64,000 bases of DNA from Firmicutes bacterium CAG:460 (GCA_000437355.1 FR899775.1:10294-74293), one strand, 5' to 3'; shown: positions 1 through 8,602, counted from the stretch's first letter. The notes: generated by a model from the sequence alone, not told the origin. Numbers and translations: made by a program.

Positions 1-2
1 TA

Positions 3-1445
3 AATATGTTTTTAAAAAAGTTTAAAGAAAGTAAAAGAATTATTATTACTAGTATTATCTTAATTGTATTTTTAATACTTACTGGCTTAACTGCATCATT
101 ACAAAGAGCAACAATATTTTATATTTTAAAAAATATAAATAATAAATTTAATTTAAGATATTCTAATATAAAGTTATTATTTATTGTAGCATTTATTATA
201 TTATTTATAAACCCTTTTTTAATTTATGATTTAGGTTTTATATATTCATTTATAGTTTGTTTTGGTATATTTTATTATAGTGATTTTATAAAAGGTACTT
301 ATGTTGTTAAATTATTTAAACTTAGTTTAGTTACTTTTCTTTTTAGCATGCCAATAACTATTATGGTAAATTATGAAGTTAATTTAAGTTCAATATTTAT
401 AAATATGTTATTTGTACCATGGATTAGTTTAATTGTTTATCCACTTTCTTTAATATCATTTATAATACCAATACTTAATCCTTTATTTGGGTTTACAATA
501 AATATCACTAATAATATGAATATGTTATTTTCAAAAATAAGTTTAATAATAAATATTCCTAAGTTATCTATTATATTGATTATTCTTTTTTATCTTGTTT
601 TATTGGTTAGAAAGAAAAAATTATATATCTGTTTATTTTTAATTTTGATATTTGGTAAAGTAATAGTTTTATTTGATAAAAATTATTATGTGTATTTTTT
701 TGATATTGGTCAGGGAGATACATCAGTATTAGTTTCACCACACCAAAAAGAGGTTTTAATGATTGATACTGGGGGCAAAAGCACTTATGAAAAGGAAGAA
801 TGGCAAAAATCTAATAAAACTTATAATATTTCAGATGGAGTAATTAAATTTTTAAAAAGTAGAGGCATTAATAAACTTGATTATTTAATTATTAGTCATG
901 GAGACCAAGACCATGCTGGAGATGCCTTAAATATTATAAAAAAATTAAATGTAAAAAAAGTTGTTTTAAATAATGGTAGTACAAATTCTTTAGAAAAGAA
1001 AATAATTAATACAAGTGTAAAAATAACTAATAATTATAATTTAAAATATTTTAATGTAATTAATTTAAATAATGATTTTTATGATAATGAAAACGATGCT
1101 AGTTTAGTAAACTACATTACATTCTTGAAATATAAATTTCTTTTTATGGGAGATGCACCGAGGAGTGTTGAAGAAAAAATAATTGAAAAATATAACTTAT
1201 TTAATATAGATGTCTTAAAAGTTGGACATCATGGAAGTAAAACAAGTTCTAGTAAATATTTTGTTGATAAAATAATTCCTAAATATTCAGTTATTAGTGT
1301 TGGAAGAAATAATAGATATGGGCATCCTCATGAAGAAGTTTTAAGTAACTTAATAAATACTAGGATATTAAGAACTGATAGTGATGGAACTATAACTTTT
1401 AAAATAAATAAAAATAAATTTGATATAGGTTTTTGTAAACCTTAA
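3..1445 (+). CDS. comEC: ComEC/Rec2 competence DNA channel (5' end missing)
   Basis: ComEC forms the inner-membrane channel that takes up single-stranded DNA during transformation. About the first 220 residues visible are hydrophobic helices, including the competence-domain stretch TGLTASLQRATIFYIL. They are followed by a metallo-beta-lactamase-like domain with DIGQGDTSVL, DTGG, SHGDQDHAGD (first His near residue 298 counting from the Met at base 6) and GHHGSKTSSS. Family members are usually 700 residues or more. Here only about 480 lie in the window and the frame is open to its left edge, so the N-terminal OB-fold part lies outside. In Firmicutes comEC is normally followed directly by holA; here about 2.2 kb of other genes intervenes. 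Confidence 0.9.
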   Translation, partial: NMFLKKFKESKRIIITSIILIVFLILTGLTASLQRATIFYILKNINNKFNLRYSNIKLLFIVAFIILFINPFLIYDLGFIYSFIVCFGIFYYSDFIKGTYVVKLFKLSLVTFLFSMPITIMVNYEVNLSSIFINMLFVPWISLIVYPLSLISFIIPILNPLFGFTINITNNMNMLFSKISLIINIPKLSIILIILFYLVLLVRKKKLYICLFLILIFGKVIVLFDKNYYVYFFDIGQGDTSVLVSPHQKEVLMIDTGGKSTYEKEEWQKSNKTYNISDGVIKFLKSRGINKLDYLIISHGDQDHAGDALNIIKKLNVKKVVLNNGSTNSLEKKIINTSVKITNNYNLKYFNVINLNNDFYDNENDASLVNYITFLKYKFLFMGDAPRSVEEKIIEKYNLFNIDVLKVGHHGSKTSSSKYFVDKIIPKYSVISVGRNNRYGHPHEEVLSNLINTRILRTDSDGTITFKINKNKFDIGFCKP

Positions 1446-1464
1446 TGGAAAGGATGAAGAAAAT

Positions 1465-2346
1465 ATGAACTATTATGAAAATATTAAAACGGAGATACTA
1501 AATAATGAAATAACTAAAAAAGTAAAGGATTATTCAAAAAACAAAAGTGATTTAACTACTTATTATAATGTAGGCAAATTATTAAGTGAAGCTGGAAAGC
1601 ATTACGGAGAAGGAATTATTAAGGAGTATTCAGAGAGATTAACTAAAGAATTAAATAAAAAATATTCAGTTTCAACTCTAAGATATATGCGTCAATTTTA
1701 TGAAAATGGAATTCACCAGGCAGTGCCTGGTGAATTGACATGGAGCCATTATATAGAATTGTTACCTCTTAAAGATAAAAACAAAATTAAATATTATATT
1801 GATATAACAATTAAAAATAATTTGTCTACTAGACAACTTCGAGAACGTATTAAAAATAAAGAATATGAAAGATTAGATGAAAAAACTAAATACAAATTAA
1901 TTAAACATGAAGAAACTAAAGTTGATGATTTTGTAAAAAATCCAATAATAATAAAGAATAACTTAAATTATGAGGTAGTATCTGAAAAGGTATTGCAAAA
2001 AATGATACTAGAAGATATACCAACATTTCTAAATGAACTTGGTAGTGGATTTACATTTATTAGAAATGAATATCCAATAAAACTTGGAAATAATTTTAAT
2101 TATATTGATTTATTATTATATAATTATGAATTTAATTGTTTTGTGGTTGTTGAATTAAAAGTAACTGATTTAAAGAAAGACCACATTGGTCAAATTGAAG
2201 TGTATATGAATTACATTGATAATAATTTAAAAAATATTACTCAAGACAAAACAATTGGTATTATCCTTTGCAAAAAAGATAATAAATTTATTATGGAATA
2301 TTGTAGTGATGAAAGGATTAAAGTAAGAAGATATCAATTATTATAA
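1465..2346 (+). CDS. YhcG/DUF1016-type PDDEXK nuclease
   Basis: This 293-residue protein matches the YhcG/DUF1016 family: an N-terminal helical domain (about residues 1-140, with RYMRQFY and LTWSHYIELL) followed by a PDDEXK-fold nuclease domain. The visible catalytic set is Asp215 (in YIDLLLY) and Glu230-x-Lys232 (in VVVELK). Members are predicted endonucleases, often found near restriction or other accessory systems; the substrate is unknown. It starts 19 bp after comEC with a purine-rich ribosome site (GGAAAGGATGAAG). It separates comEC from holA, so it looks like an accessory insertion. A perfect 13-bp inverted repeat lies inside the coding sequence at 1710-1736. Confidence 0.85.
   Translation: MNYYENIKTEILNNEITKKVKDYSKNKSDLTTYYNVGKLLSEAGKHYGEGIIKEYSERLTKELNKKYSVSTLRYMRQFYENGIHQAVPGELTWSHYIELLPLKDKNKIKYYIDITIKNNLSTRQLRERIKNKEYERLDEKTKYKLIKHEETKVDDFVKNPIIIKNNLNYEVVSEKVLQKMILEDIPTFLNELGSGFTFIRNEYPIKLGNNFNYIDLLLYNYEFNCFVVVELKVTDLKKDHIGQIEVYMNYIDNNLKNITQDKTIGIILCKKDNKFIMEYCSDERIKVRRYQLL
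1710..1736. repeat. Perfect 13-bp palindrome inside the yhcG-like gene
   Basis: The arm AATTCACCAGGCA is followed by one G and then its exact reverse complement. It is clearly GC-richer than the surrounding gene and encodes IHQAVPGEL in frame, at a position where homologues also carry an x-x-ELSW-like sequence. The protein is therefore not disrupted. It may form a hairpin in DNA or mRNA. Confidence 0.8.
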
Positions 2347-2481
2347 TATAAGTCAAATATTATGATAAGAAAAAAACATAAAAATATTATTATAATTTAT
2401 CCCAACTTTAACATAAAATTTAAAAAGATACGACATTGTTTAACTTTTAAATTGAAGTAATTATCACAAATTTTTGTATTT

Positions 2482-2510
2482 CAAAATGGCAGACACTGTC
2501 TGCCATTTTG
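2482..2510. terminator. Bidirectional terminator hairpin
   Basis: A perfect 14-bp inverted repeat (CAAAATGGCAGACA, one base, then its reverse complement) lies between the plus-strand nuclease gene and the minus-strand gene ending at 2561. The A/T flanks of the stem suit termination from both sides. The rest of 2347-2560 shows nothing else I can name. Confidence 0.7.
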
Positions 2511-2560
2511 TCATGAAATGTTTATTATAAATTAATTTGGCTTGAAAATGTGGATAATTT

Positions 2561-3136
2561 TTATATAAAAGTTCTTTTTAAAACTCTTACTAATCTTTGC
2601 TCTAACATTGGCTTAGCGAATTGTTCTTCTAAAACTAAAATACTATTTTTATATCTACTATAGGCTTTATCGTAGTTCCCTTGTTCAATTTGTTCAATGC
2701 AATAATCTATTATATTATCGAAAATATAATCATAAATAATGATGGATTTTTCTTCATTATTTATGCTCTCAACAATAATAGGAGCAATTTCATAATAGTG
2801 TTTTATATCTTCTTTTGATACGAAGTTATCCCTAAACCATCTCAACACTGTTAATTCATAGCAATTATCATCAAAGTTTTCTTGAAAATGTTTCATGCAA
2901 GCTGTAGTTAAATAACAACCACCAGCTCCGGATTTTGTATCGCTTTTATCAGGTCCATGCGTTGTACTGCTCCAAGAACTTTTATCATAATTCATATTAA
3001 CGTGTGCTGCATCATGAGGTTTATCTACTTGCCCACCATAAAAACTAATGTGATCGTTACCGTTTTTATCTGTACCAATTTTTATTGTAACTCCTTTATT
3101 GTTTACATAATTTCCATATTTATCTCTACTTGCCAT
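2561..3136 (-). CDS. CFI-box C-terminal domain protein
   Basis: This 191-residue protein has no membrane segment. Residues 1-75 are polar and Gly/Asp/His/Ser-rich. After them comes a cysteine-containing block, GCYLTTACMKH, then DDNCYELTVLRWFRDNFV, a pattern I associate with the CFI-box C-terminal domain found in many otherwise unrelated bacterial proteins. The function of that domain is unknown to me. The start at 3136 is chosen because AGGAGGTG lies six bases upstream of this ATG; a GTG nine bases further up overlaps that site. The gene overlaps the end of the upstream gene by 11 bp, so the two are probably translationally coupled. Minus strand among plus-strand neighbours. Confidence 0.7.
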   Translation of the reverse strand: MASRDKYGNYVNNKGVTIKIGTDKNGNDHISFYGGQVDKPHDAAHVNMNYDKSSWSSTTHGPDKSDTKSGAGGCYLTTACMKHFQENFDDNCYELTVLRWFRDNFVSKEDIKHYYEIAPIIVESINNEEKSIIIYDYIFDNIIDYCIEQIEQGNYDKAYSRYKNSILVLEEQFAKPMLEQRLVRVLKRTFI

Positions 3137-3485
3137 TATTAACACCTCCTAATTTAATTTCTATTGCTCTCAAAGATATAATTGCATCTAACCATAGTAA
3201 AGACCATTCTGCAAAATAAGATTTTACTGCCTTTGTTTCGACATCTAAATCAATTAAATCAAATTTTATATTTTGTAAAGTCTCTTCATTTATAGATGCT
3301 AAATTTTCAGTGTTTACATAAGATTTTAAAATCTCATTAATCTCATTTAGAACTTTTATGAAGTTTTCTTTTTGTTTTTTATATAAATCTAGTTGAGTTG
3401 ATGCTGTAACATAAAAAACTAAATTTTTAAAAGCATAATCAATATTTTCTTTTGTTGGAGTTCCGACATTAAAAACTTCTTCCAT
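3126..3485 (-). CDS. Hypothetical protein coupled to the CFI-box gene
   Basis: The protein has 119 residues, is acidic and mainly helical, and has no signal peptide or membrane segment. The start at 3485 is supported by AAAGGAGA eight bases upstream; an in-frame ATG further up has no such site. Its last 11 bases overlap the start of the CFI-box gene, so the pair forms a two-gene unit opposite in direction to comEC and holA. I do not recognise the family. The pairing suggests the two products work together, which is inference. Confidence 0.65.
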   Translation of the reverse strand: MEEVFNVGTPTKENIDYAFKNLVFYVTASTQLDLYKKQKENFIKVLNEINEILKSYVNTENLASINEETLQNIKFDLIDLDVETKAVKSYFAEWSLLWLDAIISLRAIEIKLGGVNNGK

Positions 3486-3622
3486 TTGCAAATCTCCTTT
3501 CTTGATAATTATTATATACTCATAATTTGTAATTTGCAATGGTATTATATTAAATTACTATCATGAACCAAATAATAAAATCAGAATAAAATATAGTACA
3601 TTATATAATGTTTAGATAAAGT

Positions 3623-3650
3623 AGAAAGAGAGCTCTTTCTTTTTCTTTCT
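3623..3650 (+). terminator. Hairpin with T-rich tail upstream of holA
   Basis: AGAAAGAG, two bases, then CTCTTTCT, followed by TTTTCTTTCT. This has the form of a rho-independent terminator on the plus strand, but no recognised plus-strand gene ends just before it. It may sit in a leader or end a short unannotated RNA. Confidence 0.4.
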
Positions 3651-3679
3651 AAAAATGTTATACTTAAATTGTGGTTTAT

Positions 3680-4612
3680 ATGAATTATTTAATTAGTGCA
3701 GAAAGTTATAGAATTATAAATGATGAAATAAAAAAAATAATTAAAAACAATAATTATTTGCTTTTTAATGCAAGTAAGTGTAGTATAAAAGAAATAGTTG
3801 ATGAAGCATCATATTTTGGTTTAGGAATAGATAAAAAATGGTTGGTAGTAACTAATGCTGATTTTTTTGGAACAGGTAAGATAAGTGATACTGACAATGA
3901 ATTGTTGAGTAAGTATTTAGAACATGCAAATGAAGCTACAAATATAATATTTACAACATTAAATGGAATAGATTTAAGAAAAAAGATAGTTAAAAGTATT
4001 AAAACTAAAGGTAGTATTATAAATATACCTAAAATGGATAAAAGAGGTATTAATACTACATTAACAAGTTATTTAAAGAAATATGATTATAGTATAGATT
4101 ATAATACAATAAATTATGTTATGAATAATTCTTATAATAATTTAGATATTATGTTTAATGAGTTAGATAAAATAATGCTTTATTATAGTTTTCCCTGTCA
4201 TATTAAATTTAATGATGTTGTAAATATTATTGGCGAAGAAAAAACAAATAATAATTTTGCTTTTGTAAATGCTGTAGTTGAAAAAAGACTAGGGGATGCC
4301 TTAAAAATACTTAAGAATTTAAAAGTATATAAAGTTGAACCAGTAACTTTGGTGGCGCTTCTTGCAAGAGAATATCGTTTGATGTATTATGTTAAAAATA
4401 TGTATAATAAAATTAATATGAATGAAATAATGAGTGATTTAAAGTTAGCCGATTGGCAAGTGAATAAATTATATAATAATAGTATGAAATATAGTAATAA
4501 AGAATTATTAAAAGATTTAGTTCTTTTATGTAATATTGATTTAAATATAAAAAAAGGATATTGGGATAAAGATACTAGTTTATATGGCTTTTTAATGGAA
4601 GCATGCAGTTAA
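3680..4612 (+). CDS. holA: DNA polymerase III subunit delta
   Basis: HolA is the delta subunit of the clamp loader that opens the beta sliding clamp. The sequence begins MNYLISAESYRI and has the family's length (310 residues) and layout: a divergent AAA+ domain without a usable Walker A, then a helical C-terminal collar with ARENRLMYYVKNMY-like content around residues 235-250 (LLAREYRLMYYVKNMY). The ATG at 3680 is preferred over a GTG nine bases upstream because delta proteins normally begin at this point; the ribosome site is weak. comEC, its usual upstream partner, lies about 2.2 kb away. rpsT, which commonly follows, is not here. Confidence 0.85.
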   Translation: MNYLISAESYRIINDEIKKIIKNNNYLLFNASKCSIKEIVDEASYFGLGIDKKWLVVTNADFFGTGKISDTDNELLSKYLEHANEATNIIFTTLNGIDLRKKIVKSIKTKGSIINIPKMDKRGINTTLTSYLKKYDYSIDYNTINYVMNNSYNNLDIMFNELDKIMLYYSFPCHIKFNDVVNIIGEEKTNNNFAFVNAVVEKRLGDALKILKNLKVYKVEPVTLVALLAREYRLMYYVKNMYNKINMNEIMSDLKLADWQVNKLYNNSMKYSNKELLKDLVLLCNIDLNIKKGYWDKDTSLYGFLMEACS

Positions 4613-4640
4613 AAAGAAACTATTTGATTAGTTTCTTTTT
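4611..4640. terminator. Bidirectional terminator between holA and the gene ending at 4628
   Basis: AAAAAGAAACTA, a six-base loop, then TAGTTTCTTTTT. The hairpin is shared by the convergent gene ends and overlaps the last codons of the minus-strand gene. Confidence 0.8.
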
Positions 4641-5413
4641 CTAGTTAAAATACTGTAAGCATGTTTTTGTTCAAATAAAACAAAATTATATGTGTGACTA
4701 CTTATTGGTAAACCATAATAAATGTTTTCTTCTTCTGTATGTTTTGCTATAGTTCTTTTTAAATCTTGAGTTATGTCACTATCACAAGAAAAATATCTTC
4801 TATTTCGTTTTAAATATTCTACATATTGTAAACGATATTGATAAACTGGAGAATTAGTAAAATATTCACCGGTATAACCACGAAGTAAAGCTTTGGTAGT
4901 TTCATAAATAAAATAATTTAAGAAAGTTGTTTTATCATAAAAAGACATCCAACCTGCTATTTCATTTACTTTCTTTAAGGCATCAATTTCAATAATTCTT
5001 TCTGTAGGATTTATATCAATTGATTTAAATTCACTTTCCATAGCATATAGCTCTTGCAAAAAGCCTTCACTTCTAAATGTATGTTTTAAAATATCTAGAC
5101 AAACTTCATATATTTTTCTTAAAACATATAAATTATATATTGCTATCATATCAAATTCATTTGTGAAATAACCTTTTGTTATATCGTTGATATCAAAATC
5201 ATTTTTAAAATAAATTGTTTTAGTATCAGCTTCATAGAATGGTTTGTCAAATAGATAAGCATGTTTACCAATATTAACACCTTCAATTGTGCTTGTATAA
5301 CCATTTAATATAATATATATAGCTTTTTTTATAAATGTATCATCTGCTAGAGCCCCTTTAGTTTGATATTCTTTTAATAATTCTAGAATTTCATATTTGT
5401 TTAATACATTCAT
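4628..5413 (-). CDS. Hypothetical protein
   Basis: This is a predicted soluble protein of 261 residues, rich in aromatic and charged residues. No signal peptide, membrane helix or catalytic motif is recognised. Tyr/Phe-rich stretches such as YLFDKPFYEADTKTIYF (about residues 55-72) and a basic tail (ILTRKRN) are visible. The start at 5413 is favoured by TGAGG about nine bases upstream; a GTG at 5428 overlaps that site. It is transcribed opposite to its neighbours and diverges from the surface-protein gene at 5532. The similar ending of the minus-strand gene at 10977 (LTRKKDRN) may be chance. Confidence 0.55.
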   Translation of the reverse strand: MNVLNKYEILELLKEYQTKGALADDTFIKKAIYIILNGYTSTIEGVNIGKHAYLFDKPFYEADTKTIYFKNDFDINDITKGYFTNEFDMIAIYNLYVLRKIYEVCLDILKHTFRSEGFLQELYAMESEFKSIDINPTERIIEIDALKKVNEIAGWMSFYDKTTFLNYFIYETTKALLRGYTGEYFTNSPVYQYRLQYVEYLKRNRRYFSCDSDITQDLKRTIAKHTEEENIYYGLPISSHTYNFVLFEQKHAYSILTRKRN

Positions 5414-5474
5414 AAATAACATCCTCACTATCTAGAATTATATCATTAAATATTAATATTGTAAATCATTTTTC

Positions 5475-5504
5475 TTGACAATATGTTGTTTGCTAAAGTA
5501 TAAT
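5475..5504 (+). promoter_or_regulatory. Sigma-A-type promoter for the surface-protein gene
   Basis: TTGACA at 5475-5480, an 18-base spacer, and TATAAT at 5499-5504, ending 27 bases before the ATG at 5532. Confidence 0.8.
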
Positions 5505-5531
5505 TATTTTAAGAAATTAAAGGAATGATGG

Positions 5532-6737
5532 ATGTTGCGAAAAAGATTTAAATCAATGCTTTATTTTATATTTATGTTAATTTTAACTGTAAGTGCTTTA
5601 GGAGTAGGTTACATTTTTTATGATAAAATAACTAGTGATTCAGATATAGTTGTAGATGGAAAAATAACTATTAATTATTTAGACGGAAAGAAGTTTAGTT
5701 TAAATGGTAATAAAAGTATTGCGTTTTCTGTTACAAATAATGATACAGAAACAAAATATTATTACATTCAACTTACTGATGTTTATGCTAGCAAAGTTAC
5801 ATATTCATTAAAGTCATCAGATGGTTTAAATATGAAAAATGAATTGAAATCAGAGATTGTTTCTAATCAAATATCAATTAATGGCAATGAAACAATAAAT
5901 TATACTTTAGAATTTAATACAGATGGTAATACAAGTTATTCTGGAGTTTTACAAGTTGGTGTAAAAGAAAATGAAAAGAATACTTTTGCAGATGTTATTT
6001 TGGCTAATAATAAAGTAAATGAGAGAAGTTTAACTGAAAATGGAGATGCTGCTACATTAGATGAAGGTTTGCTAAAAAAAGAAGATGATTTAGGTGTTGC
6101 ATACTATTATAGAGGAAATGTTAAAAATAATAATGTTTTGTTTGCAGGTAAAAATTGGAAGATTGTTAAAATAAATGGTGATGGTTCTATAAAGTTAGTA
6201 CTTGATAATATAGTTGATGAAATAAGTAAGTATTATAGTGAAGATTATAGTTTTTTAAAAAGTACAATATTTGAAAAATTAAATAATTGGTATACAAATA
6301 ATTTAAATGATTATAGTGATTATATTGCATATTATAAGTTTTGTAATGATACAGTTTTAGAAGATGATAATTATTTAGCATATAATAGAGTTATTACTAA
6401 TAAGATACCTACTTTTGTATGTTTAGGTAATTTAGTTAATTCAAGAATTGGTTTACTTACAATAGATGAAGTATCTTTAGCAGGGGGAAGTACTGGGGAA
6501 AATAAAAGTTATTATTTATATAATGAAAAAATAACAAATTCATATTACACAATGTCTAGTGCATCAAGTAGATATGGAAATTATTATCCATTTGTGGTTG
6601 ATACTGATGGTTCTATCTCAAGTAATGTTAATGGAAACTTATTAAGAGGGGTAAGACCAGTTATTAATATTATAAAGACTGCGAAAGTTAGTGGTAATGG
6701 TACAAGTGAAGAACCTTATGAAATAATTATGAATTAA
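5532..6737 (+). CDS. Exported or cell-surface protein with pilin-like N-terminus
   Basis: The 401-residue protein has a basic N-terminus (MLRKRFKSM) and one hydrophobic helix at about residues 9-30, which is either a signal anchor or an uncleaved pilin-like helix. Residues 40-150 look like an all-beta domain. The C-terminal half carries a pattern common in surface proteins of gut Bacilli: LGVAYYYRGNVKNNNVLFAG, then NWKIVKINGDGSIKLVL, and near the end RGVRPVINI and SGNGTSEEPYEI. A second member is encoded at 37186-38658, and a decayed remnant lies at 16313-16564. Strong ribosome site (AAAGGA). It is a monocistronic unit between its own promoter and terminator. Role unknown; surface exposure is inferred. 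Confidence 0.65.
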   Translation: MLRKRFKSMLYFIFMLILTVSALGVGYIFYDKITSDSDIVVDGKITINYLDGKKFSLNGNKSIAFSVTNNDTETKYYYIQLTDVYASKVTYSLKSSDGLNMKNELKSEIVSNQISINGNETINYTLEFNTDGNTSYSGVLQVGVKENEKNTFADVILANNKVNERSLTENGDAATLDEGLLKKEDDLGVAYYYRGNVKNNNVLFAGKNWKIVKINGDGSIKLVLDNIVDEISKYYSEDYSFLKSTIFEKLNNWYTNNLNDYSDYIAYYKFCNDTVLEDDNYLAYNRVITNKIPTFVCLGNLVNSRIGLLTIDEVSLAGGSTGENKSYYLYNEKITNSYYTMSSASSRYGNYYPFVVDTDGSISSNVNGNLLRGVRPVINIIKTAKVSGNGTSEEPYEIIMN

Positions 6738-6761
6738 TACCTTTTGGTGTTAATTTTTTTT
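6733..6761 (+). terminator. Terminator of the surface-protein gene
   Basis: ATTAATACC, a four-base loop, then GGTGTTAAT and eight T. The T run touches the -35 box of the next promoter. Confidence 0.8.
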
Positions 6762-6788
6762 GACATTTATAAAAGACAGTGTTATAAT
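6760..6788 (+). promoter_or_regulatory. Consensus promoter of the mtaB-recD2 unit
   Basis: TTGACA (6760-6765), a 17-base spacer and TATAAT (6783-6788), matching the sigma-A consensus exactly. It begins at the T run of the preceding terminator. Confidence 0.85.
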
Positions 6789-6791
6789 AAA

Positions 6792-6821
6792 TGTCAATAT
6801 TTGACACCTTTAAATGTCAAA
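6792..6821. promoter_or_regulatory. Three TGTCAA half-sites at the transcription start (possible operator)
   Basis: TGTCAA (6792-6797), TTTGACA (6800-6806) and TGTCAAA (6815-6821) form one short and one longer inverted repeat over the expected start point, just after the -10 box. The -35 box contains the same TTTGACA word. This is typical placement for a repressor site; the regulator is unknown. Confidence 0.45.
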
Positions 6822-6880
6822 TTTACATTATATACTTTAACTATTACTTGAATAATAGTAAAATAGAATTGGTGGTAGAG

Positions 6881-7363
6881 ATGAAAATATTTAGTGATAT
6901 ATGGAGTTTATTAATGGCCCTGAGGTTAGTTGATATAATATTTTTCTTTTCAGTATTAATACTAATGGTGCTTGTTGTAACTTTGATATATTTTATAAAA
7001 ATTAATAATGATGAGGAACCAAAAAAAGATTTGGAAGAAACTCAAGAAATGAAAATAGCAAAGGAATTAAGGGATAGTATGAAAAATAATGATGCAACAA
7101 TTAAATTTACAGATTATGAAAAAGACCAAGAAGACAAGGCAATAATTAGTTATGATGAACTTGTTAATAAGGGTGCTAATTATGAACTTAATTATGAAAC
7201 AGAAGAAATGCATGATGATTTATCTGTTAAGAAAGTTGATTTAGATAATTTAGTTAATAAAAGTAATTCTACTGCATCAAATATTGAAGTAAGAGTTATT
7301 AGTTTTCAAAAAGAAGAAGCTTTTTTAGAAGCATTAAAAAGATTACAAAAAGAACTGGGGTAG
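6881..7363 (+). CDS. Small membrane-anchored acidic protein
   Basis: This is a 160-residue protein with an N-terminal membrane segment at about residues 15-42 (IIFFFSVLILMVLVVTLIYFI). A long charged, mostly acidic and helical cytoplasmic part follows, ending in a likely coiled coil (EAFLEALKRLQKEL). I do not recognise the family. The start at 6881 follows GGTGGTAGAG; an earlier in-frame ATG at 6791 lies on the predicted transcription start and operator repeats, so it is unlikely. The gene is first in an operon with mtaB (6 bp gap) and recD2. Confidence 0.65.
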   Translation: MKIFSDIWSLLMALRLVDIIFFFSVLILMVLVVTLIYFIKINNDEEPKKDLEETQEMKIAKELRDSMKNNDATIKFTDYEKDQEDKAIISYDELVNKGANYELNYETEEMHDDLSVKKVDLDNLVNKSNSTASNIEVRVISFQKEEAFLEALKRLQKELG

Positions 7364-7369
7364 AGGTTT

Positions 7370-8602
7370 ATGAAGTTTAATATAGTTACATTTGGATGTA
7401 AAGTTAATCAATATGAATCAAATATGATGAAAGAAAAAATGCTTTCATCAAATTTTTTCTATGAAGAAAATATGAGGGATGCAAATATTATTATTGTAAA
7501 TACATGTTCTGTTACGAATGTTGCTGATAAGAAATGTTTAAAAATAATAAGAAAAATTAAAAGAGAATATCCGAATGCTTTATTAGTTGTTGCTGGTTGT
7601 AGTAGTCAAAATAATCAAAATGTTTATGAGGCTTTAGATATAGATATTTTACTTGGAAATAAAGATAAATCTAAGATTGCTGAATTAATTAAAGAATATT
7701 TAGATACAGAAAAGAAATATGTTAAGTTTTATAATGAAAGAAATTTAGATTTTGAAGATATGTTAATAAATGATTATAATCACGTTAGGGCTTTTGTTAA
7801 AATAGAAGATGGTTGTGATAATTTTTGTAGTTATTGTATTATTCCGTTTGTGCGTGGGAGTGTGCGTTCTAAAGATTTTGATACTGTTATAAAAGAAGCT
7901 AAATTATTAACAGAACATGGTCATAAAGAAATAGTTTTAACAGGTATTCATACTGGTCATTATATGAGTAATAATCATGATTTAACTGATTTAATAAATG
8001 AATTATCTAAAATAGATGATTTACTAAGAATTAGAATATCTAGTATAGAAATAACAGAACTTAATGATAAGTTTTTAGAAATGCTTAAAATTAATAATAA
8101 GGTTTGTAATCATTTACATATTCCTTTACAAGCTGGAAGCGATGAAATATTAAAAAGAATGAACCGTAAGTATGATTTAGCTTATTATGAAGAAAAAATT
8201 AATAAAATAAGAGGTATAAGACCAGATATTTCTATTACAACAGATATTATAGTTGGTTTTCCTTATGAAACTGATGAATTGTTTAGTGAAACATTAGAAT
8301 TTTCCAAAAAGATGAATTTTAGCAAGATTCATGTTTTTCCATATTCTATTCGTGTTGGTACTGCTGCAGCATCAATGCCTAATCAAGTGGATGAAGTTAC
8401 AAAAAAGGTGCGAGTTAAAAAGCTAATGGCTTTAAGCAAGAAACAAGAAAAAGAATATTATGAAAAATTTAAGGGAAAAGAACTTGATATTTTAGTGGAA
8501 GAGTGCGATAATAATGTAAGTATTGGTCATACAAGTAATTATTTAATGGTTACATTAAATGAAAATTTACTTGTGGGAAAAATATATAAAAGGATTTTAT
8601 GA
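7370..8602 (+). CDS. mtaB: tRNA t6A37 methylthiotransferase MtaB
   Basis: MtaB is a radical-SAM enzyme that adds a methylthio group to N6-threonylcarbamoyladenosine at tRNA position 37. The UPF0004 domain supplies three cysteines (Cys10, Cys46, Cys77). The radical-SAM cluster motif CDNFCSYC has Cys149, Cys153 and Cys156, and a TRAM-like domain ends the 410-residue protein. The N-terminus TFGCKVNQYES is characteristic of MtaB rather than MiaB. The stop overlaps the start of recD2 in ATGA. In B. subtilis mtaB lies behind the dnaK operon; here it is upstream of it and separate. Confidence 0.92.
   Translation: MKFNIVTFGCKVNQYESNMMKEKMLSSNFFYEENMRDANIIIVNTCSVTNVADKKCLKIIRKIKREYPNALLVVAGCSSQNNQNVYEALDIDILLGNKDKSKIAELIKEYLDTEKKYVKFYNERNLDFEDMLINDYNHVRAFVKIEDGCDNFCSYCIIPFVRGSVRSKDFDTVIKEAKLLTEHGHKEIVLTGIHTGHYMSNNHDLTDLINELSKIDDLLRIRISSIEITELNDKFLEMLKINNKVCNHLHIPLQAGSDEILKRMNRKYDLAYYEEKINKIRGIRPDISITTDIIVGFPYETDELFSETLEFSKKMNFSKIHVFPYSIRVGTAAASMPNQVDEVTKKVRVKKLMALSKKQEKEYYEKFKGKELDILVEECDNNVSIGHTSNYLMVTLNENLLVGKIYKRIL

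Noticed and set aside
1710..1736. Palindrome considered as an integron attC or an IS end
   Set aside because: No integrase or transposase is near, there is no target duplication, and the reading frame is intact.
3623..3650. Riboswitch upstream of holA
   Set aside because: Only a simple terminator-like hairpin is visible, with no larger conserved fold.
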